Below, in pieces: positions 8,376-16,561 of a stretch of DNA of 64,000 nt. The translations under genes were made by a program, and so were the position numbers. Each line of letters opens with the position of its first letter. The stretch's first letter is position 1. This DNA comes from CAJPQU01 sp052170475 (GTDB lineage Bacteria; Bacillota; Negativicutes; Selenomonadales; Selenomonadaceae), in contig JBQNAL010000005.1 of NCBI GenBank assembly GCA_052170475.1, positions 1-64,000 on the forward strand. The letters run 5' to 3'. The notes beneath the pieces were generated by a model. The model saw only the letters and a program-made list of their open reading frames with translations, ran no database searches and was not told the DNA's origin.

Positions 8376-10393
8376 AGGTGCGAAGCGAAGAGCCACGAAC
8401 CGGCGCGGAGCGCTTTGGCGCGTGGCTCTTTTTTGACGGCTGGCGCTTGGGGCTTTTGCTGTACCTTTTTTTCTGGCTGATTCTCGCGGCCTTTCGCGCC
8501 CTCTTCATCGCCGGCATGACGGAATACTTGACGCCCGGCGTCGCGATGGCGGATATTTTTTCTGCGCTGTGGCAGGGAATGAAGTTGAGCATGAAGACGG
8601 CGGGGCTGTTGACCCTCGTGGTCTTTTTGCCGACGTTTCTCCTGACGCCGCTCCTCCCGCGCGTCGGTGCGCTCTTTCGGCGCATGGCGAGCGGCGTTTT
8701 GCTCGTTTCGCTCAGCGTCCTCTTCGTGGCGCGGTTTCCCTATTACCGGCAGTTCCACTCGGGGTATCATCCGCTGCTCTTCAACACGCTGAACGACGAC
8801 GTCTACGCGCTCTTCGTATCGCTGGTGCAGGAGTTTTATCTTCCCGTGCGTCTTTTGGCGGCGCTTTTCTTGGCGTATGGCCTGTATCGGCTCCTTGCGA
8901 TCTTCCTCGCCGCGCGGTTTTTGCGGGACACGGGGCAGGGGGCTGACGCCGGCGGCTGGGCAAAGCGGGTCCTCCTCTGGGGGCTGGTCGCCTTGGTTTG
9001 CCGCTTGTCGTGGTTTGGTGGGGCGCTTGGCTGGGAGACGGAGGTGGGCTGGGAGAACGCCGGCGTGACGAAGGATGCGCTCCTCAATGAGGCGATCTTG
9101 GACGATGGACAGGCGATCTTTCGGGCGTGGACGATCAAGGAGCGCGGCGCGGCGGGAACGGGGCTTTCCTTTTCGCCGGAAGAGATCCGGCGCTTGGCGG
9201 CGGTGCTGACGGGAAAACCGGGGCTCTCCATGGATCTTGATTTCTATCTGACGCGCGAGGCCAAGGGGGCGCAGATCCAAAAGCCCCGGCACATTTTCCT
9301 CCTCATCGGGGAGAGCTACGCGAATTGGCCGTTCCTGTCGGAATACGCGGATCTCCCCATCGCCGACGGGATGAAGGCGATTTTGGCGCGCCCTGACAGC
9401 GCCTACTGCGGCGCGTTTCTCCCCAATGGGGGCAGCACCGTGTCGGCGGTGACGGGGATCGTCGCGGGGCTTGCCGACGCGAACCTCTACCTCACCACGA
9501 TGCCAGAATCCTTCGCTGCGCCGTATCCTACGGCCAGCGCCCCCGTCATGGAGCGTCTGGGCTATGAAACGTATTTTTGGTACGCGGGGCCTTCCTCGTG
9601 GGAGCGGATCGGCGATTTCGTGACGGCGCAGGGCTACGACCATTTCCTGAGCCGTGGCGACATCCCCGCATCGTCGGGGAGCGTCTGGGGCGCGGACGAC
9701 GAGTACCTTTACGCTGCCGTCTTAGCTGGGGTCAAGGCGGAGGAAGCGCAGTTCCATGTCATTTTGAACGTGTCCAATCATTCGCCCTTTTCCGTGGATC
9801 TTGCGGCGAAGGGCTTCGATAAAGAAGCGGTGCGGCGCTCTCTCCCCGAGGAACGGCAGGGCGATGAGGCGCTCCTTCGCCAGCTGGGGCATTTTTGGTA
9901 CGAGGATCGGGAGATGGCGAAGTTCATCGCCGCCGCTTGGGCGCAGTACCCCGACAGCCTGTTCCTCATCATCGGCGACCACGCCGACCGCTACAATGTG
10001 CGCCTGACGCCGGGGAAGTATGAGCGGTACGCCATTCCCTTCATCGTGACGGGGCGGGGCGTCACACCGCACCTTTTCCCGCCCGACGCAGCGGGTAGCC
10101 AGATCGACGTGGTGCCGACGCTCGTCGAGATGATCGCACCGGCGGGCTTTTCCTACACCGCCTTGGGGCAGAGTCTTACTCGGGGCAATCGGCAGGGAGT
10201 CAATTATCTCCTGTGGGTGACGAAGGACGCCATCGGCTTGGCGGATACGCGCCCGCTCGCGGGGGAGCCGCTCCATGGCGGCGCTGCGGTGCCGCTGAAA
10301 GACGAAGCCGTGCTGTCCGACTACATCGACGCCGTGCGCGCGATTTCGTGGTGGCGGGCGAAGTATGGCGCGTCCTTGGAGGCGGGAAAATGA
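8372..10393 (+). CDS. LtaS/MdoB-like sulfatase-fold membrane transferase
   Basis: A 673-residue protein with about five N-terminal membrane spans (residues 20-190) and a C-terminal extracytoplasmic alkaline-phosphatase/sulfatase-type domain. Visible active-site parts are the metal-binding Glu in LLIGESYANW, the nucleophile region NGGSTVSAVTGI, NVSNHSPF, and IIGDHADRY. Relatives transfer phosphoglycerol or phosphoethanolamine from lipids to teichoic acid, glucans or LPS. A diderm Firmicute is not expected to make lipoteichoic acid, so an envelope sugar or lipid acceptor is more likely. It overlaps ychF by 4 bases. Confidence 0.8.
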   Translation: MKVRSEEPRTGAERFGAWLFFDGWRLGLLLYLFFWLILAAFRALFIAGMTEYLTPGVAMADIFSALWQGMKLSMKTAGLLTLVVFLPTFLLTPLLPRVGALFRRMASGVLLVSLSVLFVARFPYYRQFHSGYHPLLFNTLNDDVYALFVSLVQEFYLPVRLLAALFLAYGLYRLLAIFLAARFLRDTGQGADAGGWAKRVLLWGLVALVCRLSWFGGALGWETEVGWENAGVTKDALLNEAILDDGQAIFRAWTIKERGAAGTGLSFSPEEIRRLAAVLTGKPGLSMDLDFYLTREAKGAQIQKPRHIFLLIGESYANWPFLSEYADLPIADGMKAILARPDSAYCGAFLPNGGSTVSAVTGIVAGLADANLYLTTMPESFAAPYPTASAPVMERLGYETYFWYAGPSSWERIGDFVTAQGYDHFLSRGDIPASSGSVWGADDEYLYAAVLAGVKAEEAQFHVILNVSNHSPFSVDLAAKGFDKEAVRRSLPEERQGDEALLRQLGHFWYEDREMAKFIAAAWAQYPDSLFLIIGDHADRYNVRLTPGKYERYAIPFIVTGRGVTPHLFPPDAAGSQIDVVPTLVEMIAPAGFSYTALGQSLTRGNRQGVNYLLWVTKDAIGLADTRPLAGEPLHGGAAVPLKDEAVLSDYIDAVRAISWWRAKYGASLEAGK

Positions 10394-10441
10394 CGGGTGC
10401 GCGTGGCGTGACGAAAGGCAGGAGACGAGGGGGCGGCCGAT

Positions 10442-13400
10442 TTGATCAAAAACATTGACATTCGATCCTGCGCGGGGGAGCGCTCGTATGACAAAGGCTG
10501 CCGCTACTATGAAGAGGGGGCGGTGGGGCGCGTCACGGAGGAGATAGAGGGGCAGACGGCGCTCTATCGGGCGAAGGTGTCGGGCACAGAGCGCTATGCG
10601 GTGTGGGCGAGGGTGGAGAGCGAGAAGCGAATCGTCGCGTATGATTGCACCTGCCCCGCGTCCATGGTGTACCAGAACGCCTGCAAACATGTAGCGGCGC
10701 TCTTAAAGGCGGTGCAGGCGCTGCAGGGAGAACGCCAGCGGCAAGAGGAGAAGAAGACAGGCGCGACGATAGCGGGAAAGCACTTCCTCGCGCTTTTCCA
10801 AGAGGAAAAAGCGCCGCGCCAGCAGCGAGAAGAGAGGATTTTTCTTCGCCCCCTCTTATATGTCGAGACGACGTGGGGACGGATTTTGACATGGCTGGAA
10901 TTTCGGATCGGGCGGGATCGCCTGTATGTGGTGCCGAACATCGCCGACATGATGGAACGGTTTTTTGGGGGACTTCCCATCGGCTTTGGGGTACAGTTTG
11001 CCCTGAACCCGGAGACGGCACGCTTCGCGCCGGGGGTGTCGGAGGGGCTGTGGGCGCTTTTAGCGGCAGCGTGGCGGGACGAGAAAAGCCGTTTTTCTTG
11101 GCAGTTCCACGAGGGCGGGCAAGCCTTTTCCAAAAAACGGTTTTTCCTTACGCCGTCGAGCATGGATGCCTTTTTGGACATCATGGCGGGGGAGGTCTTT
11201 TCGCTGTCCTTCGACGAGGAGATCCGAGAAGTGTCCGTGGAGGACGGGCTTCCGCCCCTCCATCTTCGCTTGGACGCGACAGCGGAGGGGGGCGCGGTGA
11301 CCTTGGCGGAGGGGGAATCCCTGCGGCTTTTGCATTCGTCGGGGCGTCTGGCGCTCCTCGATTCCATCCTCTACCGCGTGCCGCCGGAAAAGGCTTCGGA
11401 CTTGGCGCGGCTATCCAAGGGGTTTTCGGGCGCGGCCGCCGTCTCTTTGGGACAGCATCAAGTGAAGGCCTTCTTTGCTGCCGCCCTCCCCGCCTTGAAA
11501 AAGGTGGCGGAGGTCGAGATCGCGCCTTCCTTGGCGACGCGCTACGAGGCGCTGTCGCTTTCGGCGGAGGCGTACCTCGATTACCATCGGGACGGGATTT
11601 CGGCGCGGCTCCTCTTTCGCTATGGCGCAGCGGCCTACGACCCCCTGCGGGAGAAAGCACCGGCGCCGCAGCGGGGGAAAACGCTCATCATAGACAAGGC
11701 GGCGGAAGAGGACGTCAAGGCGATCTTTGCCGCTTACGGCTTTACGGTGGAGGACGGCCTCTTCGTCCAGCCTGAGGAAGAGGCGAGCTATGACTTTTTG
11801 ACGGAGGGACTCCCCGCCTTAAATGAAAAGGCGACGGTCTTTTACGCCGAGATCTTTCGCCGCCGCCCGGTGCGCGACATGCCGCCGGTGACGGTGGGGG
11901 TCAGCGTCAGCCCCGATGCGCTCTTGGAGGTGCGCTTTTCGGCGGACGGGCTGGACTTCGAGGAGGTGGCGGAGGTCTTGAAGTCCTATCGCTTGAAGCG
12001 GCGCTATCACCGTCTCAAGGACGGCACCTTCGTGACCTTCGAGGCGCAGCAGCTTGACGCGGTTGCGGATCTCGTGGACTCGGCAGCCTTGGAGAGGCGG
12101 GGGGACAAGGCGGTCGCCCCTTTATCCCACGCGCTCTATTTGGACGCGGCGGCGCGCGAGGAAACGGAGCTTCACGTGGCGAGAAGCGACGAATTTTCGC
12201 GCCTCGTGACGGCGATCACGCGCCCAGCGCGGGATGCGTGGCCGGTGCCGGCGCGGGTGGCGGGCGTCCTGCGCGACTATCAGGTGCAGGGATTCAACTG
12301 GCTCATGGCGCTCTCCGCGTACCATTTGGGCGGCATCTTGGCGGACGACATGGGGCTGGGGAAGACGCTCCAAGTCATCGCCTTCCTCCTCGCCAAGCAG
12401 GAGGCGGGGGCGGCGCCTTCCTTAGTGGTCGCGCCCACCTCCCTCATGTATAATTGGATCGAGGAGATCGCCCGCTTTGCGCCGGAGCTTCGCGCCGTTG
12501 CCATCGCTGGAGGGAAGGCGCAGCGCCGGGAGAAATTGGCGGCGGCAGAGGGTCTCGACGTCGTGGTGACCACCTACCATCTCTTGAAGCGTGACATCGA
12601 CGACTACATGGAGATGCCTTTCCGCTACGTCTTTTTGGACGAAGCGCAGCACATCAAAAACCCCGCGACACAAAACGCCAAAGCCGTGAAGCGCCTCAAG
12701 ACGGAGGGATATTTCGCCCTCACCGGCACCCCGATTGAAAATACCCTGATGGAGCTGTGGTCGATCTTCGATTTCCTCATGCCGGGGTATCTCCTCTCCT
12801 ACCCGAAATTTCGCGCCCGCTACGAAGTTCCCATCGTGCGGGACGACAGCCGGCGGGCGGCGGACGACCTGCGCCGTCACATCGCCCCCTTCATCCTGCG
12901 GCGCATGAAGAAGGACGTATTGACGGAGCTGCCCGACAAGGTGGAAAGTAAGCTGGTGAGCGAGATGACGCCGAAGCAGGAGAAGCTGTACAAGGCGTGG
13001 TTTCTCCGCAGCCAAAAGGAATTTGCCGCCATCCTCGAAGAGCATGGGGTGGATACGGGGCGGATCAAGATCCTCGCCATCCTGACGCGCCTCAGGCAAA
13101 TCGCCTGCGATCCGGCGCTTTTTTTGGAAGACTATGACGGCGGCTCGGGCAAGCTCGACCTCCTCATGGAAGTGGTGGAAGAAGCCGCCGCGTCGGGTCA
13201 TCGGCTCCTCGTCTTTTCCCAGTTCACCGCCATGCTGCGGCGCATCGCCCGCCGCCTTGAGGAAAAGCAGCTCGCCTATTCCTACCTCGACGGGCAGACG
13301 CCGGCGAGAGAACGGCTGCGCCTCGTCAACGCCTTCAACGCCGGCGATACCCCCGTCTTTTTGATTTCCTTAAAGGCCGGCGGCACGGGGCTGAATCTCA

Positions 13401-13654
13401 CCGGCGCGGATATGGTGGTTCACTACGATCCTTGGTGGAACCCCGCCGTGGAGGAACAGGCCACCGATCGTGCGTATCGCATCGGGCAGGAAAACAAAGT
13501 GCAGGTGCTGAAGCTCATCGCCAAGGACACCATCGAGGAAAAGATCTTCGACCTGCAGGAACGAAAAAAAGCCCTCATCGACCAGATGATCCAGCCGGGT
13601 GAGAACTTCTTGGGCAAACTCAGCGAGGAAGAGCTGAAGAGTCTCTTTCGCTGA
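10442..13654 (+). CDS. SWIM zinc-finger SNF2-family helicase
   Basis: A 1070-residue DNA translocase. The N-terminal SWIM zinc finger is CTCPASMVYQNACKH (CxC...CxH, about residues 61-75). A roughly 500-residue middle region follows, then an SNF2 core from about residue 615 with Walker A DDMGLGKT, Walker B DEAQ, and the C-terminal motif VI RAYRIGQ. Such proteins are common in Firmicutes, with a presumed role in chromatin or transcription-complex remodelling. The start is TTG at 10442 with GAGGGGG upstream, 48 bases after the preceding gene, so a three-gene operon with ychF is likely. Confidence 0.9.
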   Translation: MIKNIDIRSCAGERSYDKGCRYYEEGAVGRVTEEIEGQTALYRAKVSGTERYAVWARVESEKRIVAYDCTCPASMVYQNACKHVAALLKAVQALQGERQRQEEKKTGATIAGKHFLALFQEEKAPRQQREERIFLRPLLYVETTWGRILTWLEFRIGRDRLYVVPNIADMMERFFGGLPIGFGVQFALNPETARFAPGVSEGLWALLAAAWRDEKSRFSWQFHEGGQAFSKKRFFLTPSSMDAFLDIMAGEVFSLSFDEEIREVSVEDGLPPLHLRLDATAEGGAVTLAEGESLRLLHSSGRLALLDSILYRVPPEKASDLARLSKGFSGAAAVSLGQHQVKAFFAAALPALKKVAEVEIAPSLATRYEALSLSAEAYLDYHRDGISARLLFRYGAAAYDPLREKAPAPQRGKTLIIDKAAEEDVKAIFAAYGFTVEDGLFVQPEEEASYDFLTEGLPALNEKATVFYAEIFRRRPVRDMPPVTVGVSVSPDALLEVRFSADGLDFEEVAEVLKSYRLKRRYHRLKDGTFVTFEAQQLDAVADLVDSAALERRGDKAVAPLSHALYLDAAAREETELHVARSDEFSRLVTAITRPARDAWPVPARVAGVLRDYQVQGFNWLMALSAYHLGGILADDMGLGKTLQVIAFLLAKQEAGAAPSLVVAPTSLMYNWIEEIARFAPELRAVAIAGGKAQRREKLAAAEGLDVVVTTYHLLKRDIDDYMEMPFRYVFLDEAQHIKNPATQNAKAVKRLKTEGYFALTGTPIENTLMELWSIFDFLMPGYLLSYPKFRARYEVPIVRDDSRRAADDLRRHIAPFILRRMKKDVLTELPDKVESKLVSEMTPKQEKLYKAWFLRSQKEFAAILEEHGVDTGRIKILAILTRLRQIACDPALFLEDYDGGSGKLDLLMEVVEEAAASGHRLLVFSQFTAMLRRIARRLEEKQLAYSYLDGQTPARERLRLVNAFNAGDTPVFLISLKAGGTGLNLTGADMVVHYDPWWNPAVEEQATDRAYRIGQENKVQVLKLIAKDTIEEKIFDLQERKKALIDQMIQPGENFLGKLSEEELKSLFR

Positions 13655-13751
13655 GGGCGGGGGCAAAGAGGCGCTCGCGGAGGCACGCGCTTGATGTCCG
13701 CCTCGGCGGCTGTTTTTTCGCCGCATGGAGGGATTTTCCGCGCGTCAAGTC

Positions 13752-13780
13752 TTGTATCGCGGGGCGCTTTATGATATGAT
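13752..13780 (+). promoter_or_regulatory. Promoter of the putative 6S RNA
   Basis: TTGTAT (13752-13757), a 17-base spacer and TATGAT (13775-13780). It predicts a transcription start near 13787 with no open reading frame downstream. Confidence 0.65.
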
Positions 13781-13786
13781 AGCGAC

Positions 13787-13972
13787 TAAAGAAGGAATCG
13801 TCTGGGGTGTGCGTGGACGAATATCATGTCTAACCGACTTTTTTACCTTTGGGAATCTGATTTTGCCGCCGGCCGACGGGGTCGCTTCGGGCGAATGTCA
13901 AAGGGCGGGCTTAGGATACCCACCTGCACATGCAGGTTTAGGCAGTTGTTGTTGACGGCACTTTGGACTCCT
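13787..13972 (+). ncRNA. ssrS: Probable 6S RNA
   Basis: A stretch of about 186 bases framed by its own promoter and terminator, with no credible coding frame. It can fold like 6S RNA: a closing stem from GTGTGCGT near the 5' end with ACGGCAC at the 3' end (one bulge), a large open centre, an upper arm closed by CCTTTG (13846-13851) with CAAAGG (13899-13904), and the small 3' hairpin ACCTGCACATGCAGGT (about 13921-13936). The order of elements on the 3' side resembles E. coli 6S. If right, it would sequester housekeeping RNA polymerase in stationary phase. The 5' end is inferred from the promoter. Confidence 0.7.
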
Positions 13973-13976
13973 CTTT

Positions 13977-14017
13977 GAAGAGAACCTGCTGCGTGGCGGT
14001 AGGTTCTCTTCGTTTTT
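13977..14017 (+). terminator. Intrinsic terminator of the 6S RNA
   Basis: An 11-base perfect stem, GAAGAGAACCT with AGGTTCTCTTC (13977-13987 and 14001-14011), followed by TTTTT. Confidence 0.85.
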
Positions 14018-14037
14018 GTGCGCCGTCGCTTCCATGA

Positions 14038-14080
14038 AAAAGGGGCTTCTGCACGAAGCGCGCGTGCAAAAGCCCCTTTT
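14038..14080. terminator. Second hairpin, bidirectional terminator
   Basis: AAAAGGGGCT pairs with AGCCCCTTTT, and the inner TGCACG pairs with CGTGCA. A- and T-rich ends on both sides suit termination in either direction between the 6S RNA and the minus-strand regulator. Confidence 0.65.
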
Positions 14081-14085
14081 CTGGC

Positions 14086-14124
14086 AAAAAAACAGCAGCC
14101 AGTGTTTTCAAACACCGGCTGCTG
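14086..14124 (-). terminator. Terminator of the DeoR-family regulator gene
   Basis: CAGCAGCC (14093-14100) pairs with GGCTGCTG (14117-14124), with an inner GTGTTT/AACAC stem. On the minus strand it is followed by seven U residues. Confidence 0.8.
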
Positions 14125-14159
14125 GCGTAAAATAACGACTTTTCCTCTTTCGCCACTCG

Positions 14160-14933
14160 TCAAAGGCGGTCGGATTCCGAGGGAACGGTGTAGACGTGGG
14201 TGTCGCCGCTGTGGAGGAGCTGCGCTGCCTCTGCGGGAATGCCGTCGTCGGTGAAGACGGAGTCTACGTTTTGGAAGGGGAAGAGAGAGACGACGCCGGT
14301 CTGGGTAAACTTCACGGACTCCGTGAGGATGAGTACCCGCTTGGCTTTTTTCGCCATGGCACGGATGGTCTCCGCCCGCATCAGGTTGTTGCTCATAAAT
14401 CCGCTTTCGTTGAATCCGTCGGTGCCGACGAAGAGCTTATCCACGAAGAAATCGTCCACGCACTTGCGCACCATGGGCCCTACCATCACTTGGGATTCGT
14501 TCTGGTACTCACCGCCTAAGAGAATGACGTGCGCACCGGGCGATTTTCGGATGAAGGCGGCGATGAAGCCGGAGTTCGTGATGATGGTGACATCCCTGCG
14601 ATTGGTGGCCAATTCCTCCGCCAAGAGCGTACAGCAGGAGCCGGACTCGATCATGACCGTCTCGCCGTTGTGTACCGTGTCCGCCGCCCGCATGGCAATG
14701 CGGTGCTTCGTTTCGTAATTGAAGGACAGATGATTCGCGATGTCGTCGCTTTGCGCCATGGCGGCGTAGCCGTGCTCCCGGCGCAAAAGCCCCATGTGTT
14801 CCAAAGTGCTGAGATCTTTGCGGATGGTGACCTCAGATACGTCTAAGGCTTGGGCTAACTGGGTGACCGCCACACGTTTTTTTTCGTTTACGATGTTCAA
14901 AAGCTTCGTATGACGAATATGCAAAGCCATCAT
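14160..14933 (-). CDS. DeoR-family transcriptional regulator
   Basis: About 257 residues. The N-terminal winged helix-turn-helix (VTQLAQALDVSEVTIRKDLSTLE, with RREHGY in the wing) is the DeoR signature. The C-terminal sugar-phosphate sensor domain contains IESGSCCTLLAEEL and ITNSGFIA. Members usually repress sugar catabolism operons and respond to a phosphorylated sugar. No such operon adjoins it, so its targets are unknown. The start is uncertain: AAGGGAG directly abuts ATGATG, so the second ATG (14930) or a TTG at 14924 are alternatives. Confidence 0.85.
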   Translation of the reverse strand: MMALHIRHTKLLNIVNEKKRVAVTQLAQALDVSEVTIRKDLSTLEHMGLLRREHGYAAMAQSDDIANHLSFNYETKHRIAMRAADTVHNGETVMIESGSCCTLLAEELATNRRDVTIITNSGFIAAFIRKSPGAHVILLGGEYQNESQVMVGPMVRKCVDDFFVDKLFVGTDGFNESGFMSNNLMRAETIRAMAKKAKRVLILTESVKFTQTGVVSLFPFQNVDSVFTDDGIPAEAAQLLHSGDTHVYTVPSESDRL

Positions 14934-14954
14934 CTCCCTTGTGAGAACGGTGTC

Positions 14955-15006
14955 ATACCATGGAGCCAAGTTTATTTTCTAACCTTACACTCATATTATA
15001 CCATGG
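14955..15006 (-). promoter_or_regulatory. DeoR-gene promoter region with direct repeats
   Basis: The minus-strand -10 TATAAT occupies 14995-15000. The 9-base word ATACCATGG occurs at 14955-14963 and again at 14998-15006, 43 bases apart (about four helical turns), overlapping the -10. It is a plausible autoregulatory site. The repeats are seen; binding is inferred. Confidence 0.4.
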
Positions 15007-15136
15007 TTTATCTTTCTACAACAGGGAAATATTGTGCGAATATTTAGGATTTTTTGCCTAAAATTTAAGGGAAAGCGGAAGGCTTCGCCTGCGGGTGACC
15101 CCGTTCGACGCACCGGCTGCCGCCCGGAGGGGAGGC

Positions 15137-15164
15137 GCACAGGGGGGAACGCACAGGGGGGAAC
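15137..15164. repeat. Tandem 14-base repeat, two copies
   Basis: GCACAGGGGGGAAC is repeated exactly twice back to back, downstream of serC and ahead of its terminator. It is too short to assign a role. Confidence 0.8.
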
Positions 15165-15166
15165 GC

Positions 15167-15202
15167 AAAACGACCGCCGGATCTTTCATGCGGCGGTCGT
15201 TT
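15167..15202 (-). terminator. Terminator of serC
   Basis: A 12-base stem, AAACGACCGCCG with CGGCGGTCGTTT. The minus-strand transcript ends in GTTTTG. It lies 12 bases past the serC stop. Confidence 0.75.
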
Positions 15203-15213
15203 CGCGTAGGGGG

Positions 15214-16305
15214 TCAGCCGTTCGATTTTTTGAATTGCGCCATGAAGTCCGCCAGCTGGGCGACGCCTTCATACGGCATGGCGTTGTAGATGGAGGCACG
15301 CATTCCGCCGACGGAGCGGTGGCCTTTGACGCCGCAGAGCTTGGCGATCTTGGCCTCCTCCACGAATTTTTTCTCCAAGTCTTCGGTGGGGAGGCGGAAA
15401 GTCACATTCATGAAGGAGCGGCTGCCCGGCTCGGCATGACCGCGATAGAAGCCGTCGGAGCTGTCGATGGCATCGTAGAGGAGAGCGGCCTTTTTGGCGT
15501 TTCGTTCCGCCATGGCGGTCAGTCCCCCCTGTTCTTTGATCCACGCGGCGGTCTTGCCCACCATGTAGATGCAAAAGGCGGGGGGCGTGTTGTAGAGGGA
15601 GTTCTTGTCCAAATGGATGGCGTAGCGGAGCATGGTCGGGATCGTCTCGGGACTCTTCGCGAGGAAGTCCTTGCGCCCCACCACCAGCGTGACCCCCGCA
15701 GGGCCTAAATTCTTTTGCGCGCCTGCGTAGATGAGGGTGAATTTAGAGAAGTCCATGGGGCGTGAGAGCATGTTGGAGGACATGTCGGCGATGAGGGGGA
15801 CGTCCCCCGTCTCCGGGATGTAGTGGTACTCTGTGCCGTAGATCGTGTTGTTGCAGCAGATGTGGAGATAGGCAGCGTTCGGTGCAATCTTCAGCTCTTC
15901 CTGCCACGGGACGCGGCGAAAGCCGTCCCCTTTCGTGGAGGCGGCCAAGTGTCCGACGCCTAAAATTTCCGCTTCTTCGTAGGCCTTTTTGGCAAAGCTG
16001 CCCGATACGGCGTAGCTGCCCACATGCTTCGGGCTGGCGAAATTCATGGGGATCATGGCGAACTGGGTGGAAGCGCCGCCTTGGAGGAAGAGGACGTCAT
16101 AGTCCTCCCCCAAGCCCATGAGCTCCTTGATGTCGGCTTTCGCCTTTTCCAACACCGCTTCAAATTCTTTGGCGCGGTGGCTGATCTCCAAGATGGATTC
16201 GCCGGTGTTTTGAAAATTCAAGAACTCGGCTTGGGCTTCCTTGAGGACTTCCAAGGGCTGCATCGCTGGCCCGGGGTTGAAGTTATAGACACGATTGGCT
16301 TCCAC
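15214..16305 (-). CDS. serC: Phosphoserine aminotransferase
   Basis: A 363-residue class V PLP aminotransferase that makes 3-phosphoserine from 3-phosphohydroxypyruvate and glutamate, the second step of serine biosynthesis. The N-terminal YNFNPGPAMQP motif, FLQGGASTQFAM and the PLP lysine in YAGAQKNLGPAG identify it. The frame extends upstream to 16401, but GAGGAGG sits 8 bases before a GTG at 16305 and the family length fits from there. It is divergent from serA, whose product supplies its substrate. Confidence 0.95.
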   Translation of the reverse strand: MEANRVYNFNPGPAMQPLEVLKEAQAEFLNFQNTGESILEISHRAKEFEAVLEKAKADIKELMGLGEDYDVLFLQGGASTQFAMIPMNFASPKHVGSYAVSGSFAKKAYEEAEILGVGHLAASTKGDGFRRVPWQEELKIAPNAAYLHICCNNTIYGTEYHYIPETGDVPLIADMSSNMLSRPMDFSKFTLIYAGAQKNLGPAGVTLVVGRKDFLAKSPETIPTMLRYAIHLDKNSLYNTPPAFCIYMVGKTAAWIKEQGGLTAMAERNAKKAALLYDAIDSSDGFYRGHAEPGSRSFMNVTFRLPTEDLEKKFVEEAKIAKLCGVKGHRSVGGMRASIYNAMPYEGVAQLADFMAQFKKSNG

Positions 16306-16399
16306 GACAATGACCTCCTCAAATAGTGGCGTAAATTCCGGCGCATCACTTTCTTCGATGGCGCGCCGTGCCGGTGACGGCGCTGGTTTGTCCGCTTCC

Positions 16400-16429
16400 A
16401 TTCTACTGCCGGGGCGGGGAGGACGTCAA
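16400..16429 (-). promoter_or_regulatory. serC promoter
   Basis: On the minus strand, TTGACG (complement of 16424-16429), an 18-base spacer and TAGAAT (complement of 16400-16405). Confidence 0.6.
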
Positions 16430-16466
16430 GGGGATACATAAAAATGTTTATTGGAAAAGTACAATC

Positions 16467-16495
16467 TTGACGTTCATGTAGGATTATTTTATACT
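16467..16495 (+). promoter_or_regulatory. serA promoter
   Basis: TTGACG (16467-16472), a 17-base spacer and TATACT (16490-16495), 66 bases before the serA start. With the serC promoter it makes a compact divergent control region for both serine genes. Confidence 0.7.
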
Positions 16496-16561
16496 AACGT
16501 ATAGATCATAAAAAACCGTAGCCCTCGCCAACCACGGGCGCGGCAAAGGAGAGAGAACAGC

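Noticed and set aside
13655..13740. Terminator directly after the SNF2 helicase gene
   Set aside because: There is a TTTTTT run near 13711, but only a five-base GAGGC/GCCTC stem could be found before it, too weak to list.
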